NCBI GenBank assembly: GCA_022496205.1 | Contig: WTXD01000031.1 | Span: 1 to 64,000, forward strand | DNA from: Gloeopeniophorella convolvens | Taxonomy: Eukaryota; Basidiomycota; Agaricomycetes; Russulales | DNA length: 64,000 nucleotides | Reading direction: 5' to 3' | Part shown: positions 33,186 to 43,710 of the stretch, in pieces | Layout of the letters: the number at the start of each line of letters is the position of its first letter | Numbering within the stretch: position 1 is the stretch's first letter | Translations under genes and position numbers: made by a program | Notes under the pieces: model-generated | What the model was told of the DNA's origin: nothing | Database searches by the model: none | The model's input: the letters and a program-made list of their open reading frames with translations, nothing else

Positions 33186-35011
33186 ATGGCTGCTACCGGT
33201 GGCGAAGGGAACCATCAGGTAGGTCTCAAAACTCATCGTCATCAGACTATATGCTCACACTCTCTTGATGTTAGCAGCGGACTATCACTACCGCACCACG
33301 GGACTATCGTGACGACTCTGTGACTGGATGCACCCCCATACGAACACGCCTATCCAAGCATCCTGGGGCCCACGAATGGGACAAATTGACTTCAAGTGGG
33401 CCCTCTGGTTCTGCCGTTTCTACCCTTCCCAGCGAGATCCTCGTCATTGTCTTCACTTTCACGGCTGCGGCAGCTCCTACGGGCTCTTCGACTACGAGGC
33501 GTGTAGATCCTAGAATTCCTCGCAGTGATCACTACCCAACACAGATCCATCCTGGGCGAAAACTCGGTTGGATAGTCGCCACACATGTTTGTCGGCGTTG
33601 GAGGCAGGTCGCGCTGCAATCTCCTCGTCTATGGTGTCGTGTCACGCTGGCTATTGGCGTAACTTGGACACGAACGTTCATTTTAAGGGCACGTCCCATC
33701 CCGCTTTCAATATCTTTCACCCATCCGCTGCGCCCCTCGGACTCGCAGGAAGATATTGGCGAGCTAGGCGAGTACTTCAGTCGGGCATCAGATCTACACC
33801 TCGAAGAAGGCATCGCGAGTCGGTTCCAAAACAACCATTCCCAACTTCCTCTTTTACGGTCCCTTGTTTTGCATTCAACGGGGTGTGATCCCTTCGCCCA
33901 TCACTTGTTCCTCAAACCTGCCATATCTCCGAAGCCCCATCGATTCCCCGTGGCTTTGCATGCTGCTCACGCGCCGAAGCTTCGCGCTATTCGCCTTCAC
34001 GGCTATGTCCCAACTTTGTCGTCTCCCCTTTTCCGCTTTTACAATCTTACACACGTCGAGATGCATCTTCCTCTGGAACTGCACATCGATGACATCAACG
34101 AAAGACGCGACCTCCTTCCTTCTCGTGACGACTTCTTCGACCTATTGGAACGTGCACCCTTCCTCTCCGTCCTTAAGTGGAGGGGTCTCCTTCCCGATCT
34201 CTGGTCCCGCCCCCAATCGCGGTCCGTATCACTTCCAGCCCTCACTTCTCTCGCCCTTGGTGGTTTCTGCAAAGAATGCACGGCCGTACTCCATTATCTC
34301 CTGATTCCCTCAACCGCTAAGCTAGACATCTCAGTCGTCACCGAGGGCCCCGCGGACATCTATCCTCTCCTGCTCAAGGTCGGCGCACATTTTGCTTCAA
34401 GTAGTCAACTGCTCCTGACAGGCAAGGCCGGCATCCCATACAGAGGCGCCACTCAAGCCGAGATCACCGCCTGGCGTACGCACCTTCCCACACGCGCCGA
34501 TGGCCCCGCGTACCCCGAGTTCGAGCCCCCGGGAGAGCCGGACCTATTCCTCGAGATGCAGTGCCAAATGGTGCTCGGCGCGGCTCTTGCACTGCTCGAC
34601 ATCTTGCTCAAGGCTCTTCCACTGGTCGCGCTCCATACGTTGGCAGTCGATCTCGCGGATGGCTGTCCGGTGCGCTTCGGGCGGTGGTGGAGCGACACGT
34701 TCCGGCGTTTTAGGGACGTGCGGCATCTTCGTGTCGAGCGTGCGACGTTGATGGGCTTCTGCCTCTCGGAGATCGCGGCAATGCCACCAGGGGAGATCAC
34801 GGAGGTGACATTTCCGGAGTTAAGGTCGTTGACCGTGCGGGGCACACAGGTCGCAGAGGAGTCGAGCCAAAACCGGTTTAGAGATGCCCTTGCTGCACGC
34901 GCCAAGAAAGGCGCGGGATTACAGACAGTCTATATCGAAGGCGGTCAGTCGCTGAAGGCAGAGTGGCTGAGTGGATTAACGAAGTGGGTAGAACGCGTCG
35001 ACATCAGCTAG
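33186..35011 (+). CDS. F-box-like/LRR protein
   Basis: Two exons, 33186-33218 and 33278-35011, separated by a 59-nt phase-0 intron (GTAGGT donor, GTTAGCAG acceptor), give 588 aa. Exon 1 codes only MAATGGEGNHQ. The F-box-like domain covers about residues 59-130 (STLPSEILVIVFTFTAAAAP, then LGWIVATHVCRRWRQVALQS and PRLW), with a longer insert than the 10-kb copy. LRR-like repeats follow (LRSLVLHSTG, VSLPALTSLALGG, LVALHTLAVDLA). The C-terminal block differs from the 41-kb group. Its 5' end exists as a broken copy at 30.4 kb, and the foldback element ends 166 nt upstream of the ATG, so its promoter may include that element. Frame intact. Confidence 0.88.
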
Positions 35012-35366
35012 ACGGAGGTTCAAACCATCGATATCGAGCAGCTCTGTCTGAACAGTTCGCCGTGCTGCGCGCTACTCCTGGATATAATGATGACTTTTGA
35101 AGCCATTGTGGGTGCCACCGGACTGGTGACTATGGTTCACGTAGATGCGTGGCTCACATGCTGCTGTAGCGGATGTGCGCATTGAACGGGGTTCTCCAGC
35201 CGGCCCTCTGCCCGTTTCGGGGTCCGACTGCAGCGGGATTTGCCGAAGTCCGGTTCCTGGGTGTCTCGTCGCGACCTCTCGCGACGCGTCATGCGTACCC
35301 AATCCGACGCGCGACGCCACTTCCTCTGAGACACACCTTTTTTTCTTTTCCAAAGCCCACTCTCGG
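35012..35366. other. spacer without recognised gene
   Basis: Short spacer between two F-box genes. The + frame is open just before the ATG at 35367 but has no earlier usable start. Confidence 0.4.
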
Positions 35367-37403
35367 ATGGTTGCTCCTGCAGTGGGGACGGATTTAAGCT
35401 CCTCGGGTAGGCCTACAAAAAACGACGTCGTGAAGAAAGAATGCTTGGAGGAGGATGTGACTGTAAAAGACGAAGGGTGAGAAAGCCCTTCAACGTGACG
35501 TCGGCACCGCAGCCGCGATGTATTGACTGACGGGCGCGTTGGCAGGTGTGAAGATGTCAAGAAATTCGTCTCCCTTACACCTTCCAGCCCACCAAGTAAT
35601 CCACGCGAGACTCACCCGGAGCCGACCCTCGAAGGGATCATCAATGTGGAACCTTCCGAATCTCAGACGGAGGTCGAGGATGAGATCAGCGCCATGGCGC
35701 TCAGACTTGCTTCTCTCAAGGCTCGCCGCAACGACCTGCTGCCTATTTTCCGCCTATCCGTGGAGATGCTCTCGTGCATCCTTGCCTTCCTTGTGCACCA
35801 AGAACCGCCTGGCTCTCAGCACCAGCGTCTTGGATGGATCGCGGTGACGCATGTTTGCCACCGATTGCGGCAGGTAGCTATCGATAATCCCGCACTGTGG
35901 GGCAACATCGCCTTCGCGCTGGGATCGATGTGGGCAACGGAGATGTTCTCGCGAGCCCGAACGGCCCCACTGGACATATTCTTGTCTCGTACCGTAGGAT
36001 TGGACAACCTGGCCGTACTTCCCAACTACCAGTCGCACATCCGCACCCTGTACCTCGAACTTCCTCCTGAAGCACGTGAATATGCGAGCCAGGTGCTCAT
36101 CACGTCGGCTCCCGTACTCGAATCTCTCACGCTATCTTCCCATGTTGACCGCGGAGTCATGCACCTTGGTATCCCCAGCGACATCATCATCTTCCAGGGT
36201 CACGCGCCGCAACTGCACACCATCTCCCTCCAAGGCGCCTTGATCCCATGGCAATCCTTCCCGCGCAACTCGCTGTCACACTTGGAAGTCAAGCTCAAAG
36301 CGAGCGACCTAGCGTCCAGTCAAGCCACTTCTGATTCCGTCTTGAGTGCCATGATGGACGTTCTGCAGAGTAGCCCAGATCTGGAGACGCTGGTTCTTGA
36401 CTTTTGCATCCCGCCCGCATCTTCGTCATGGACGCCTCGACATCGGACGATTTACCTCCCACGGCTCAAATATCTGAGTCTCGCAGGTCCAAGCCTCGAT
36501 GTTTACTCTCTTCTCATGGCACTTGATATCCCGTCTTCAGCAAAGCTCCGCTTGCACTGTATCTCTGCACGCACCGGCGACCAAGACTCTTGCCTCATCA
36601 TCCCACTGATCTCGTCCCACCTTCATGGAAGGCGCCCGGCGGTGCTGCAAAGCTTGCGCCTCGTTTTTCCCAAGTCCGTCGGCAAGAAGAGGGCGTTCTG
36701 CATCATATCACGTGATACCTTTCCAGCAAGCGCGCAAGACTTCACGAAGGCGTTCTTTCTCGCCCCTGTACACCCACAACCCGAGCTGCACCTCACTTTC
36801 GAGTCGAGTCAGACCCACGTCGGGGATCTGTTGCAAGTTTTCAGCCTACTTTTTCCGGCACTCCCTCTTGAGGAATTGCGGTTTCTCTACCTTGAGGACG
36901 TCACTGCGCTCCGGTCATCGGATTGGACCAACTGCTTTACTCGTTGCAAGAAGGTCACCGCGATCAATACGACGGGGCGACATTCGACGGATCTCCTGAA
37001 GACCATGGCGCCACAGATCTCCCAGAGCCCAGTAATCAGTACCAATCATGTATCCGGTACGCATGGTGGCAGGGCAGGCGCTGTCCAAGTACCGCCATCC
37101 CCCACAAGCCACAGCGCCGGCCGTACGCAAGCCTCACTTCCCATGTTCCCCCAGCTGGCAACTCTCCTAATCAGCCGACTTGAGCTCGGCTTCGACGAGC
37201 CATCAATATTGGACTTTAGCGAGTTTTCGACTCTTATTCACTCGCTTCAAGCTTGGCACAACCCTCCACTGCAAACTCTGCGTATCGCCGACTGTAGATT
37301 CCATGGCACACCGCCGCTTATGTTGATGCAGATGCTCGCGAACACCTACTCCAACCTCCAATTCGATGGAAAGAGTTTGAACAAGATTGGACCGGCCGTG
37401 TAG
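35367..37403 (+). CDS. F-box-like/LRR protein
   Basis: Exons 35367-35476 and 35546-37403 join across a 69-nt phase-2 intron (GTGAGA donor, GGCAG acceptor, TTGACTGAC branch-like site) to give 655 aa. Exon 1 starts MVAPAVGTDLSSSGRPTK; the junction reads KDEGCEDVKKF. The F-box-like domain covers about residues 106-155 (FRLSVEMLSCILAFLVHQEP, LGWIAVTHVCHRLRQVAIDN, PALW); the usual Trp of CRRWR is Leu here. LRR-like repeats (LETLVLDFCIPPASSS, LPRLKYLSLAGPSLDV) and the family block WTNCFTRCKKVTAINTTGR follow, with a Ser/Gly-rich insert and a final LQTLRIADCRFHG. Frame intact. Confidence 0.9.
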
Positions 37404-37589
37404 CGCGGTGCACCTTCGGCCTTTCTGCATCTCAGGCACTCATCGAGCTTGAGCTTGAGCCTGAAAGGATTGCACACACGTACCTAGCCTGATCCGCTGC
37501 TGTTGACTAATATATACTAAGTGTAGAGGATGCTTCATGTGATTTGTAGGGCCTTTACCGTATAGCACTGCCTGTCTATATCATTGACG

Positions 37590-37630
37590 GAGCAGACTGA
37601 GCGCCCCGCGGGGGCTCGAGCAGTCTGCTC
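37590..37630. repeat. GC-rich hairpin
   Basis: GAGCAGACTG at 37590-37599 and its exact complement CAGTCTGCTC at 37621-37630 flank a GC-rich centre with further partial pairing. It lies about 190 nt after the stop of the 35-kb gene, too far for a clear terminator claim. Confidence 0.6.
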
Positions 37631-38628
37631 GCAGTTGCGCGCCACGGGTCCGTGAGAAGTTGCGGAAGGTCTGTTGCGAAAGGGCGCCACAGTCGTCGGC
37701 ACTTGTCTCCTAAAGCAGACCTTACAGTAGTAACGAAAGACAGTCGTTCCGTTATACGTCGGCACCAAAGGTTTCTGCAGCCACTTTCACCAAATCTTTC
37801 GTATCCAACGTCCATCTCTTACTCTCCTATTCTCATGCTACGACGCTCGCTGGACCCGGCCCACGCCAGTCTTCAAATGAGGCTAGCGAGATACTGTAAG
37901 GGTCACTTGTTGTCAGCTCCGACGGCGGCCGCGATATTTGAAGACCGTGTCAAGACGTATTCCCACCGCACATTGCTTTGCGCCAACCACGACCCTCCTC
38001 TCTACCCTTTTCTCGCTATCATCTAATCATCATGGCTCGGAGAGAATTTTTGAGATGGAGAATCAGGCCGGTGAGAGGGAGGGTGAGGGCCGGTGAGGTT
38101 TACTCTCGGCAATGAGCTGGCAACAGGACCATTGACCGTTTCTCTATTGAACTAATAGTAACTCATAATCATTACCACCAACGCTATCTTTTCCGAAAAA
38201 CCTCTCCGATGACAAGCCTCATGGTCGGGCCTTGAGAAGAGCCCACGGTCGCGACCATGGTCCTATACCATCCTGCTGCGCCGCAACACGGCCGCAGCAA
38301 TTGCCCAGGGCTGCGTCGCCATTCAAGACCTCATCAAGACCTCTCGGAAGGGCGAGCTCCATGTCCCCAATGTGCTTGCTCCCCTCGGAATGTGAGGTTC
38401 CAATAATGCATGTGTTGGTGTGTTCAAAGCACTGAACCGCAGCCGCAGCGCCGCCACGATGTCAGACACTTGCCTCGTTGAAACTGCGCAACTTCCCAAG
38501 ATAGTCGATTCACACTTCACCGCGGGAGTCTGGGGGTGAATCGGTCTACTAGGATGGCTTCTTTCTGCTTCGCAGCCTCAGACCTCATACAGGCGCCTGG
38601 CGGCCCCATTGTGCTCAGCTCTCTGGAG

Positions 38629-38634
38629 TATAAA
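38629..38634 (+). promoter_or_regulatory. TATA box of the 38.7-kb F-box gene
   Basis: TATAAA lies 55 nt upstream of the ATG at 38684 and supports that start over the upstream TTG codon. Confidence 0.5.
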
Positions 38635-38683
38635 GCCAACTCGGGACCCTTGGTTTTCTCCCAACCATTCGGCAGTCGCGCTC

Positions 38684-40513
38684 ATGCCCAACATGGTTGG
38701 TAACATCACTGGAGATCCGTCAGGTCAGAGGTGCGTTTTACTTGCCTGTACCCGCGCCGATCGCTCACCCACCAGCAGCGCCGATTCGTACTGGATCTCC
38801 TGTTTTCGTCAACGTGATCAACACCTCAATGAACTTCTGGACTCGGGCTCGGATTTCCGTCGGAGTTCTGCACCTGCACTCCAGCTCCTCGAAGACGAGA
38901 TTGAGTCTGTCGCTACCCGGTTAGCGGGTCTCAAGGCACGCCGGAACGCCACCCTCCCAGTCTCACGGCTCCCATTCGACGCTCTTATCCTCATATTTGA
39001 ATCATACAAAGATGCCTTTGTTGCCGCCATCCAAGCCAAGATGGAGACGGCAGGAACATATCATGCCTATCCTATGAAGAACGAAGCCGGCGCGCCTTCC
39101 TCATCCTCTATCTCGACTGCGAAGTTGGGATGGATCGTGTGCTCGCACGTGTGTCGGCGTTGGAGGCAGATTATACTAGGCACGCCTTCCTTGTGGCAAG
39201 ATCTCATCGTCGACCTAGGGCCTGCATGGTTGGAGGAGTCCATACATCGTTCCAAACCATTCCCTTCCGTCCATATCCTTGGCCATCTCATTTCACCAGC
39301 GTACGCCTCGTACCCCAAGAGAACTTCAAGCAATGCCTTCACTTTCGAGCGCACCTCTTCGCTACATCTGGAGGTTTCGACAATGGCACTTTTGAAGCCG
39401 TTTCTGCACACGCTTTCCGCTGGCGCACCGGTGTTGAAGACGTTCGATGTTGCCATCGCAGTAGCAGGCGGGCGCAAGAAAAGGCTGATACCCCTTGGCA
39501 CCCTCGTCGACAATTCCCCAATCCTCGAGCGTGTATCTCTTCGTAACACCCTCATTGAATGGCAGCCGATCAAATCCACGGCGTCCTCGCTGACCCATCT
39601 CGAAGTCATCGTGGATAGATCCAGATTCTCGACACCGTCTTCATTATGCTCCGTCGAGAGAGCCGTTGAATTCCTCACGCATACGCCGTCGTTGGAAGTC
39701 CTCAAGCTTGTCTGGTGTTTCCCCATCAGGCGTGGGGTCTTCATGGAGACCGGCTCTCGACCCCGCGCGGAGCTCCTTCACCTGAAAGAACTCCTTCTCG
39801 ATGATGGAACTCCGGAATGCCTCTATCTCCTTGACCACGTGACCATCTCTAATTCGACGCGCGTGCGTGTCCGCTTCAGGTCTGTAGAGATTGAGGAGGA
39901 CGACGCCATCCCGATGATATCCCGAGCGCTACGCCCCTTCCGCGAGCTACCCCAGGTGTCTGAAGCGACTGGTTCCCTCGCGTTGATCTACAACCTTGGC
40001 ACGGGGCTGCAGATACTCGCCCACTCGACCTCACACCCACCATTCCCCACTGTACCTCCCGACCGCGTATCAGATGCCGCTACGGATGTCAATCTATGCC
40101 TGCAAGAGTGGGATGGGGAGCCAGAGGATGTATTTCACGCAGCATGCGCTGCGCTGCCACCCTCATTCGTGAATACGCTCATGGTTCAGAGCGGTAGCGA
40201 ATTGCTCTGGAGGGAGGTTTCCGAGCAATGCCCTCGCGCTGCGAACATCGTGTGCCCCGATCAATATGCGGCAGCTGCACTCTCTCGCGTCCTGTCGCCA
40301 TCGATGCAAGGACAGGCCATGCATTTCCCCGAACTTGAGGTACTGTCTTTGTGCAAAGTCGACCTGTACGAGGGTAGTGTTGGCAGTACGCTGCTGCAGG
40401 CATTGCACGAGCGCAAATCAGCAGGGCGGGCACTCAAGTCAGTCGTCTTCAACATGTGCGCGGTAGACCAGAAGTGGAAGGACGAGGCGCGGAAGTTTAT
40501 ACGGACGGCGTGA
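38684..40513 (+). CDS. F-box-like/LRR protein
   Basis: Start ATG 38684 (MPNMVGNITGDPSGQ) follows a TATA box. A probable 48-nt phase-2 intron at 38731-38778 (AGAG-GTGCGT ... CCAGCAG) keeps the frame either way: 593 aa if removed, 609 aa if kept. The F-box-like domain has SRLPFDALILIFESYK, a longer insert, then LGWIVCSHVCRRWRQIILGT and PSLW. LRR-like segments follow (LEVLKLVWCFPIRRG, LLHLKELLLDDG). The C-terminal block ends with VVFNMCAVDQKWKDEAR. The helix before the F-box (LEDEIESVATRLAGLKARRN) resembles that of the 14-kb and 35-kb copies. Frame intact. Confidence 0.87.
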   Translation: MPNMVGNITGDPSGQRCVLLACTRADRSPTSSADSYWISCFRQRDQHLNELLDSGSDFRRSSAPALQLLEDEIESVATRLAGLKARRNATLPVSRLPFDALILIFESYKDAFVAAIQAKMETAGTYHAYPMKNEAGAPSSSSISTAKLGWIVCSHVCRRWRQIILGTPSLWQDLIVDLGPAWLEESIHRSKPFPSVHILGHLISPAYASYPKRTSSNAFTFERTSSLHLEVSTMALLKPFLHTLSAGAPVLKTFDVAIAVAGGRKKRLIPLGTLVDNSPILERVSLRNTLIEWQPIKSTASSLTHLEVIVDRSRFSTPSSLCSVERAVEFLTHTPSLEVLKLVWCFPIRRGVFMETGSRPRAELLHLKELLLDDGTPECLYLLDHVTISNSTRVRVRFRSVEIEEDDAIPMISRALRPFRELPQVSEATGSLALIYNLGTGLQILAHSTSHPPFPTVPPDRVSDAATDVNLCLQEWDGEPEDVFHAACAALPPSFVNTLMVQSGSELLWREVSEQCPRAANIVCPDQYAAAALSRVLSPSMQGQAMHFPELEVLSLCKVDLYEGSVGSTLLQALHERKSAGRALKSVVFNMCAVDQKWKDEARKFIRTA

Positions 40514-41071
40514 CTGTTGATGCTATATCATGTTTCTCGGAATCGGGTCATATCACTGGGGCTACATACTTTGTTCATCCAATTCCTCTAGTCTTGTGAA
40601 TGCGCCTGTCTATTCAGTGCATGCGAAATAACAACACCTGCTCGCTGACTTACCCTTAGCTCGTTCGTTCCCAAAACTTAGGACATGCGGGGCCTTGCAC
40701 GCGCCTCCCGCCTATCTCGGGTGCCCGATGTATCGTTTGCAGGTCGCGTTCTAGCGACGCGTGCACTTTGAGGCTCCGATTGCAACTTCGAGGACAAGAC
40801 ATACTTGCATACATGATCGCTGAAGCTGAAGCTCCTGGCATGCCAACCGCGACTCCGATACGCGCGTGCGCCTGATCATGCATTCAGCTACGAGCTCGGA
40901 AGTTGCCGCGCACGCACCTCAGCACGCGGTCAGATTCGAGTGCTTGGACGGACTCGCAAATATCGCGCCGTCACAGCGACATCTAGCACGACAGTAATAT
41001 CGCTCTTTCGTCTTCGATCCCTCAGCCTTCCCCTCTCAAGGAGACCCGATAAATCACACTTTTTCCTTGGC
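40514..41071. other. spacer without recognised gene
   Basis: Intergenic. The + frame leading into the next gene is open from 40940 but contains no ATG. Confidence 0.4.
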
Positions 41072-41228
41072 ACGTCGAGTACGCTTTTCAAGGAATCAAA
41101 CCCCGCAATTTCCGTACGGTCCGGGAGCAGAAAGACTGTGGGCAGCGACAGGAGGTGAGATCTTGAGAAATCGCCTCATTATAGGAGACTGTTTCGACTG
41201 ACAGATCCCTTTTCTTCGCCACAGCAAC

Positions 41229-43034
41229 ATGAATATGACGTCTTCCCCACTGTTCTCTAATGGATCCTCTGCACCCGATGTCAGATCTACAAGCAACGAT
41301 GCCCTCTCTTTGCTGTCGTCTGTGGCGCTCACCGAAGAAAGCATCAATGCGGCCATCTTGCATGTTCGTACCCTGAAGTCGCGCAGGAACTCGTTACTTC
41401 CCATCTCGAAACTGTCTGCGGAATTACTCGTGCGCGTCTTCGTATCCCATTCCTTTCAACAGCCCCACGGAGATGGGGGCCGTCTCGGCTGGATCACAAC
41501 AACCCACGTTTGCCGACGCTGGCGACAAGTGGCCCTTGACAACGCAAGTCTTTGGACAGCCATCAACTTTAATATGGGGTCTAAGTGGGCCGCAGAGATG
41601 CTATCGCGGGCCGGTCCAAGACCACTCGAAGTATCTCTACAAGGTGCAAGATCTCTGGGCGACTGGGAGACTGTTTCCCACCACCTTCATCACACCCGCA
41701 CCATGCGCCTTCTATATCTTCACCCGGAGGCTACCGGCCACATTACGAAAATACTCTCTATGCCAGCACCAATTTTAGAGGAGCTAGATATAAGGTTCCT
41801 AGATCATCAAACATCGCCGAACTGTCGCCATCTTGAAGTTGGGAATAGGCTCTTTACAGGACAGGCGCCGCGCCTATCCCGTATATCCCTTCACAGACTC
41901 GCCAATCCCTGGCGTTTCCTTCCACGCGGTTCACTTACGACCTTACACCTCGTATTCAAGAAGAGCGATCTTCAAAAAGGTACCTCCACTGCGATCTCAT
42001 GGGAAAATTTGATGGGTTTCATCTCCGACAACCAAAGTATCCATCAACTCAGCCTCGATTTTTGTCTCCCACCTCCATCCTCGACTTGGTCATTGCAGCA
42101 TCGAGCCATCGAACTCCCGCGACTCCATTATTTGAGCCTTGGAGGACAAGGCATCAGTGTTTTCAAGTTTCTTGCGTCTATCAAGTTCCCTCAGTCTGTA
42201 CGACTTGAGGTCCATTCTCTTTCCACACGACCTACAGGCGCCGACTTGCATTTCCTCATGGCTCTCCTTTCGGTGCATTTTGGTGCTCCGGGCTCCGAAC
42301 CTCTCCAAAGCTTTTGTCTATGTTTTCCCGGATCCTCGACGAAGAAATTAGAGATATGGGCAAGGGAGACATCACCACAAAAGAGCGACACTTATTCCAG
42401 CGACGAATACTTCACCGGCTGGGATGAACTGCCTCGATCTCGGTTGCACCTTACCCTCGAATCAGAATCGGAACATAGTTGCGATCTTCGCACTTTTCTC
42501 CGTGATGTATTCTTCATGCTTCCGATCGCAAAACTGAAATACCTGCGCCTTGAAGTTTCCGACGTGTTTGAATCCGGAGACTGGACAGCGATGTTCGGTC
42601 GGTGCACCCTAGTCAACGATATCGAGATCATGGGCCGTGGTTTTAACACAATCGCCAAAGCTCTATCAACTCCCGGACCCCCGCCTGCGACGGCTACACC
42701 CCCTGTTTCCGCCCCGACCACGGCACCGACTCGGACAGTCGTTCCTCCGAGCATCACCAAGCCCGTCCACGGGTTTTACCTGTTCCCAAGGTTCACGCGT
42801 CTCTCTGTGGCCGCCGTCGACTTGACAAGAGAGAGAGCGAAGAATGTGCCGGGGCACTTGCTCCTTGAAAAGCTAGTCACAGACCGCATGAGATCTGACA
42901 CGCCACTTACGAAAGTCTCCATTCTCAATTGCAAGTTTGGTCCCACAAGAACTCAAACATTGGCCAAGATCCGTGGTACAAAAGTCGAACTCGAGGAGGA
43001 CGATACAGAGCCTGAGGATATAAGGGACGTCTAA
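41229..43034 (+). CDS. F-box-like/LRR protein; ancestral start codon lost
   Basis: 601 aa from ATG 41229 (MNMTSSPLFSNGSS). Comparison with the 52-kb sister copy shows a former exon 1 upstream: 41072-41154 ends at a GTGAGA donor, and a 70-nt intron ends at 41224 (CCACAG). In the sister copy exon 1 starts with ATG; here the same codon reads ACG (41072-41074), and the open frame upstream has no ATG. Translation therefore probably begins in exon 2, or at a non-AUG codon. The F-box-like domain covers residues 58-109 (ISKLSAELLVRVFVSH, LGWITTTHVCRRWRQVALDN, ASLW). LRR-like repeats follow (LDFCLPPPSSTWSLQHR, LPRLHYLSLGGQGISV) and WTAMFGRCTLVNDIEIMG, ending in an acidic tail. Confidence 0.85.
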   Translation: MNMTSSPLFSNGSSAPDVRSTSNDALSLLSSVALTEESINAAILHVRTLKSRRNSLLPISKLSAELLVRVFVSHSFQQPHGDGGRLGWITTTHVCRRWRQVALDNASLWTAINFNMGSKWAAEMLSRAGPRPLEVSLQGARSLGDWETVSHHLHHTRTMRLLYLHPEATGHITKILSMPAPILEELDIRFLDHQTSPNCRHLEVGNRLFTGQAPRLSRISLHRLANPWRFLPRGSLTTLHLVFKKSDLQKGTSTAISWENLMGFISDNQSIHQLSLDFCLPPPSSTWSLQHRAIELPRLHYLSLGGQGISVFKFLASIKFPQSVRLEVHSLSTRPTGADLHFLMALLSVHFGAPGSEPLQSFCLCFPGSSTKKLEIWARETSPQKSDTYSSDEYFTGWDELPRSRLHLTLESESEHSCDLRTFLRDVFFMLPIAKLKYLRLEVSDVFESGDWTAMFGRCTLVNDIEIMGRGFNTIAKALSTPGPPPATATPPVSAPTTAPTRTVVPPSITKPVHGFYLFPRFTRLSVAAVDLTRERAKNVPGHLLLEKLVTDRMRSDTPLTKVSILNCKFGPTRTQTLAKIRGTKVELEEDDTEPEDIRDV

Positions 43035-43710
43035 GCTCTTGATAGTGGTGCCAGCCTGGACTCACCCCCTGCGACGGCCGATCGATTTCGTAGACCTGAT
43101 AATATGCATCTTGTAGTGTTCCCAACTATATGATATGTACCGTTCGTCCCAGATATCAGTAATTCGGTATCCATATACAGCCGTGCACGCACGGACTTGT
43201 ATGTGACCGCGTTAGCGTTGTAGCGCCCAGGTACTAGTGGTGCGCCTTTGGTGCGCCTACCGCGAGCTGTGGCTGGATCAGAGCGACGGGCCTACCAGTT
43301 TGCGACATTAAGTTTCAGCACCACGTTCGCACTCGTAGTGCGCATTGTTACTTGTCCGGCGTCGTCACCGCTAGGCAGAGTTAGCGAGAGATCTATTCCT
43401 GCTCAGACTCCGATCGACTCGAAGTCATGCGGGCTCGCGGCTGAGACTCCGGGCCGCCACAGAGACCGGCGACCGCTGGTATCTCCCGCGCACGTGGCCA
43501 AGCGGCGGCTCCGGTTCGAGCCCGCTCCTAGACGTTCAACTTCACCCGTCTGTCAACTTGTTATCGAGTTACTGTTACCTGAGTCATCTACAACCCCATC
43601 GGCCGCCGAGGAGGTTCAAGTCCTCCCATTTGACATCAATCAAAACGCTGCAATCACTTTACTATTCGTAGCCGGTGCCTAGCTCTTGTCGGCGCGTGCG
43701 GTGACCTCCC
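43035..43710. repeat. spacer shared with the 54-kb spacer
   Basis: Parts of this spacer recur at 53978-54710, for example GTGCGCCTACC and the ATCGTCACCGCT stretch near 43360 and 54250, in the same order between the same two gene types. This supports a duplication of the block F-box A - spacer - F-box B. No gene is recognised inside. Confidence 0.6.

Larger units (their letters stand above)
37404..38683. other. spacer with hairpin; no recognised gene
   Basis: Contains the inverted repeat at 37590-37630 and a TATA-like element at 38629 (listed separately). A short ORF ending near 38026 has no motif. Confidence 0.45.
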
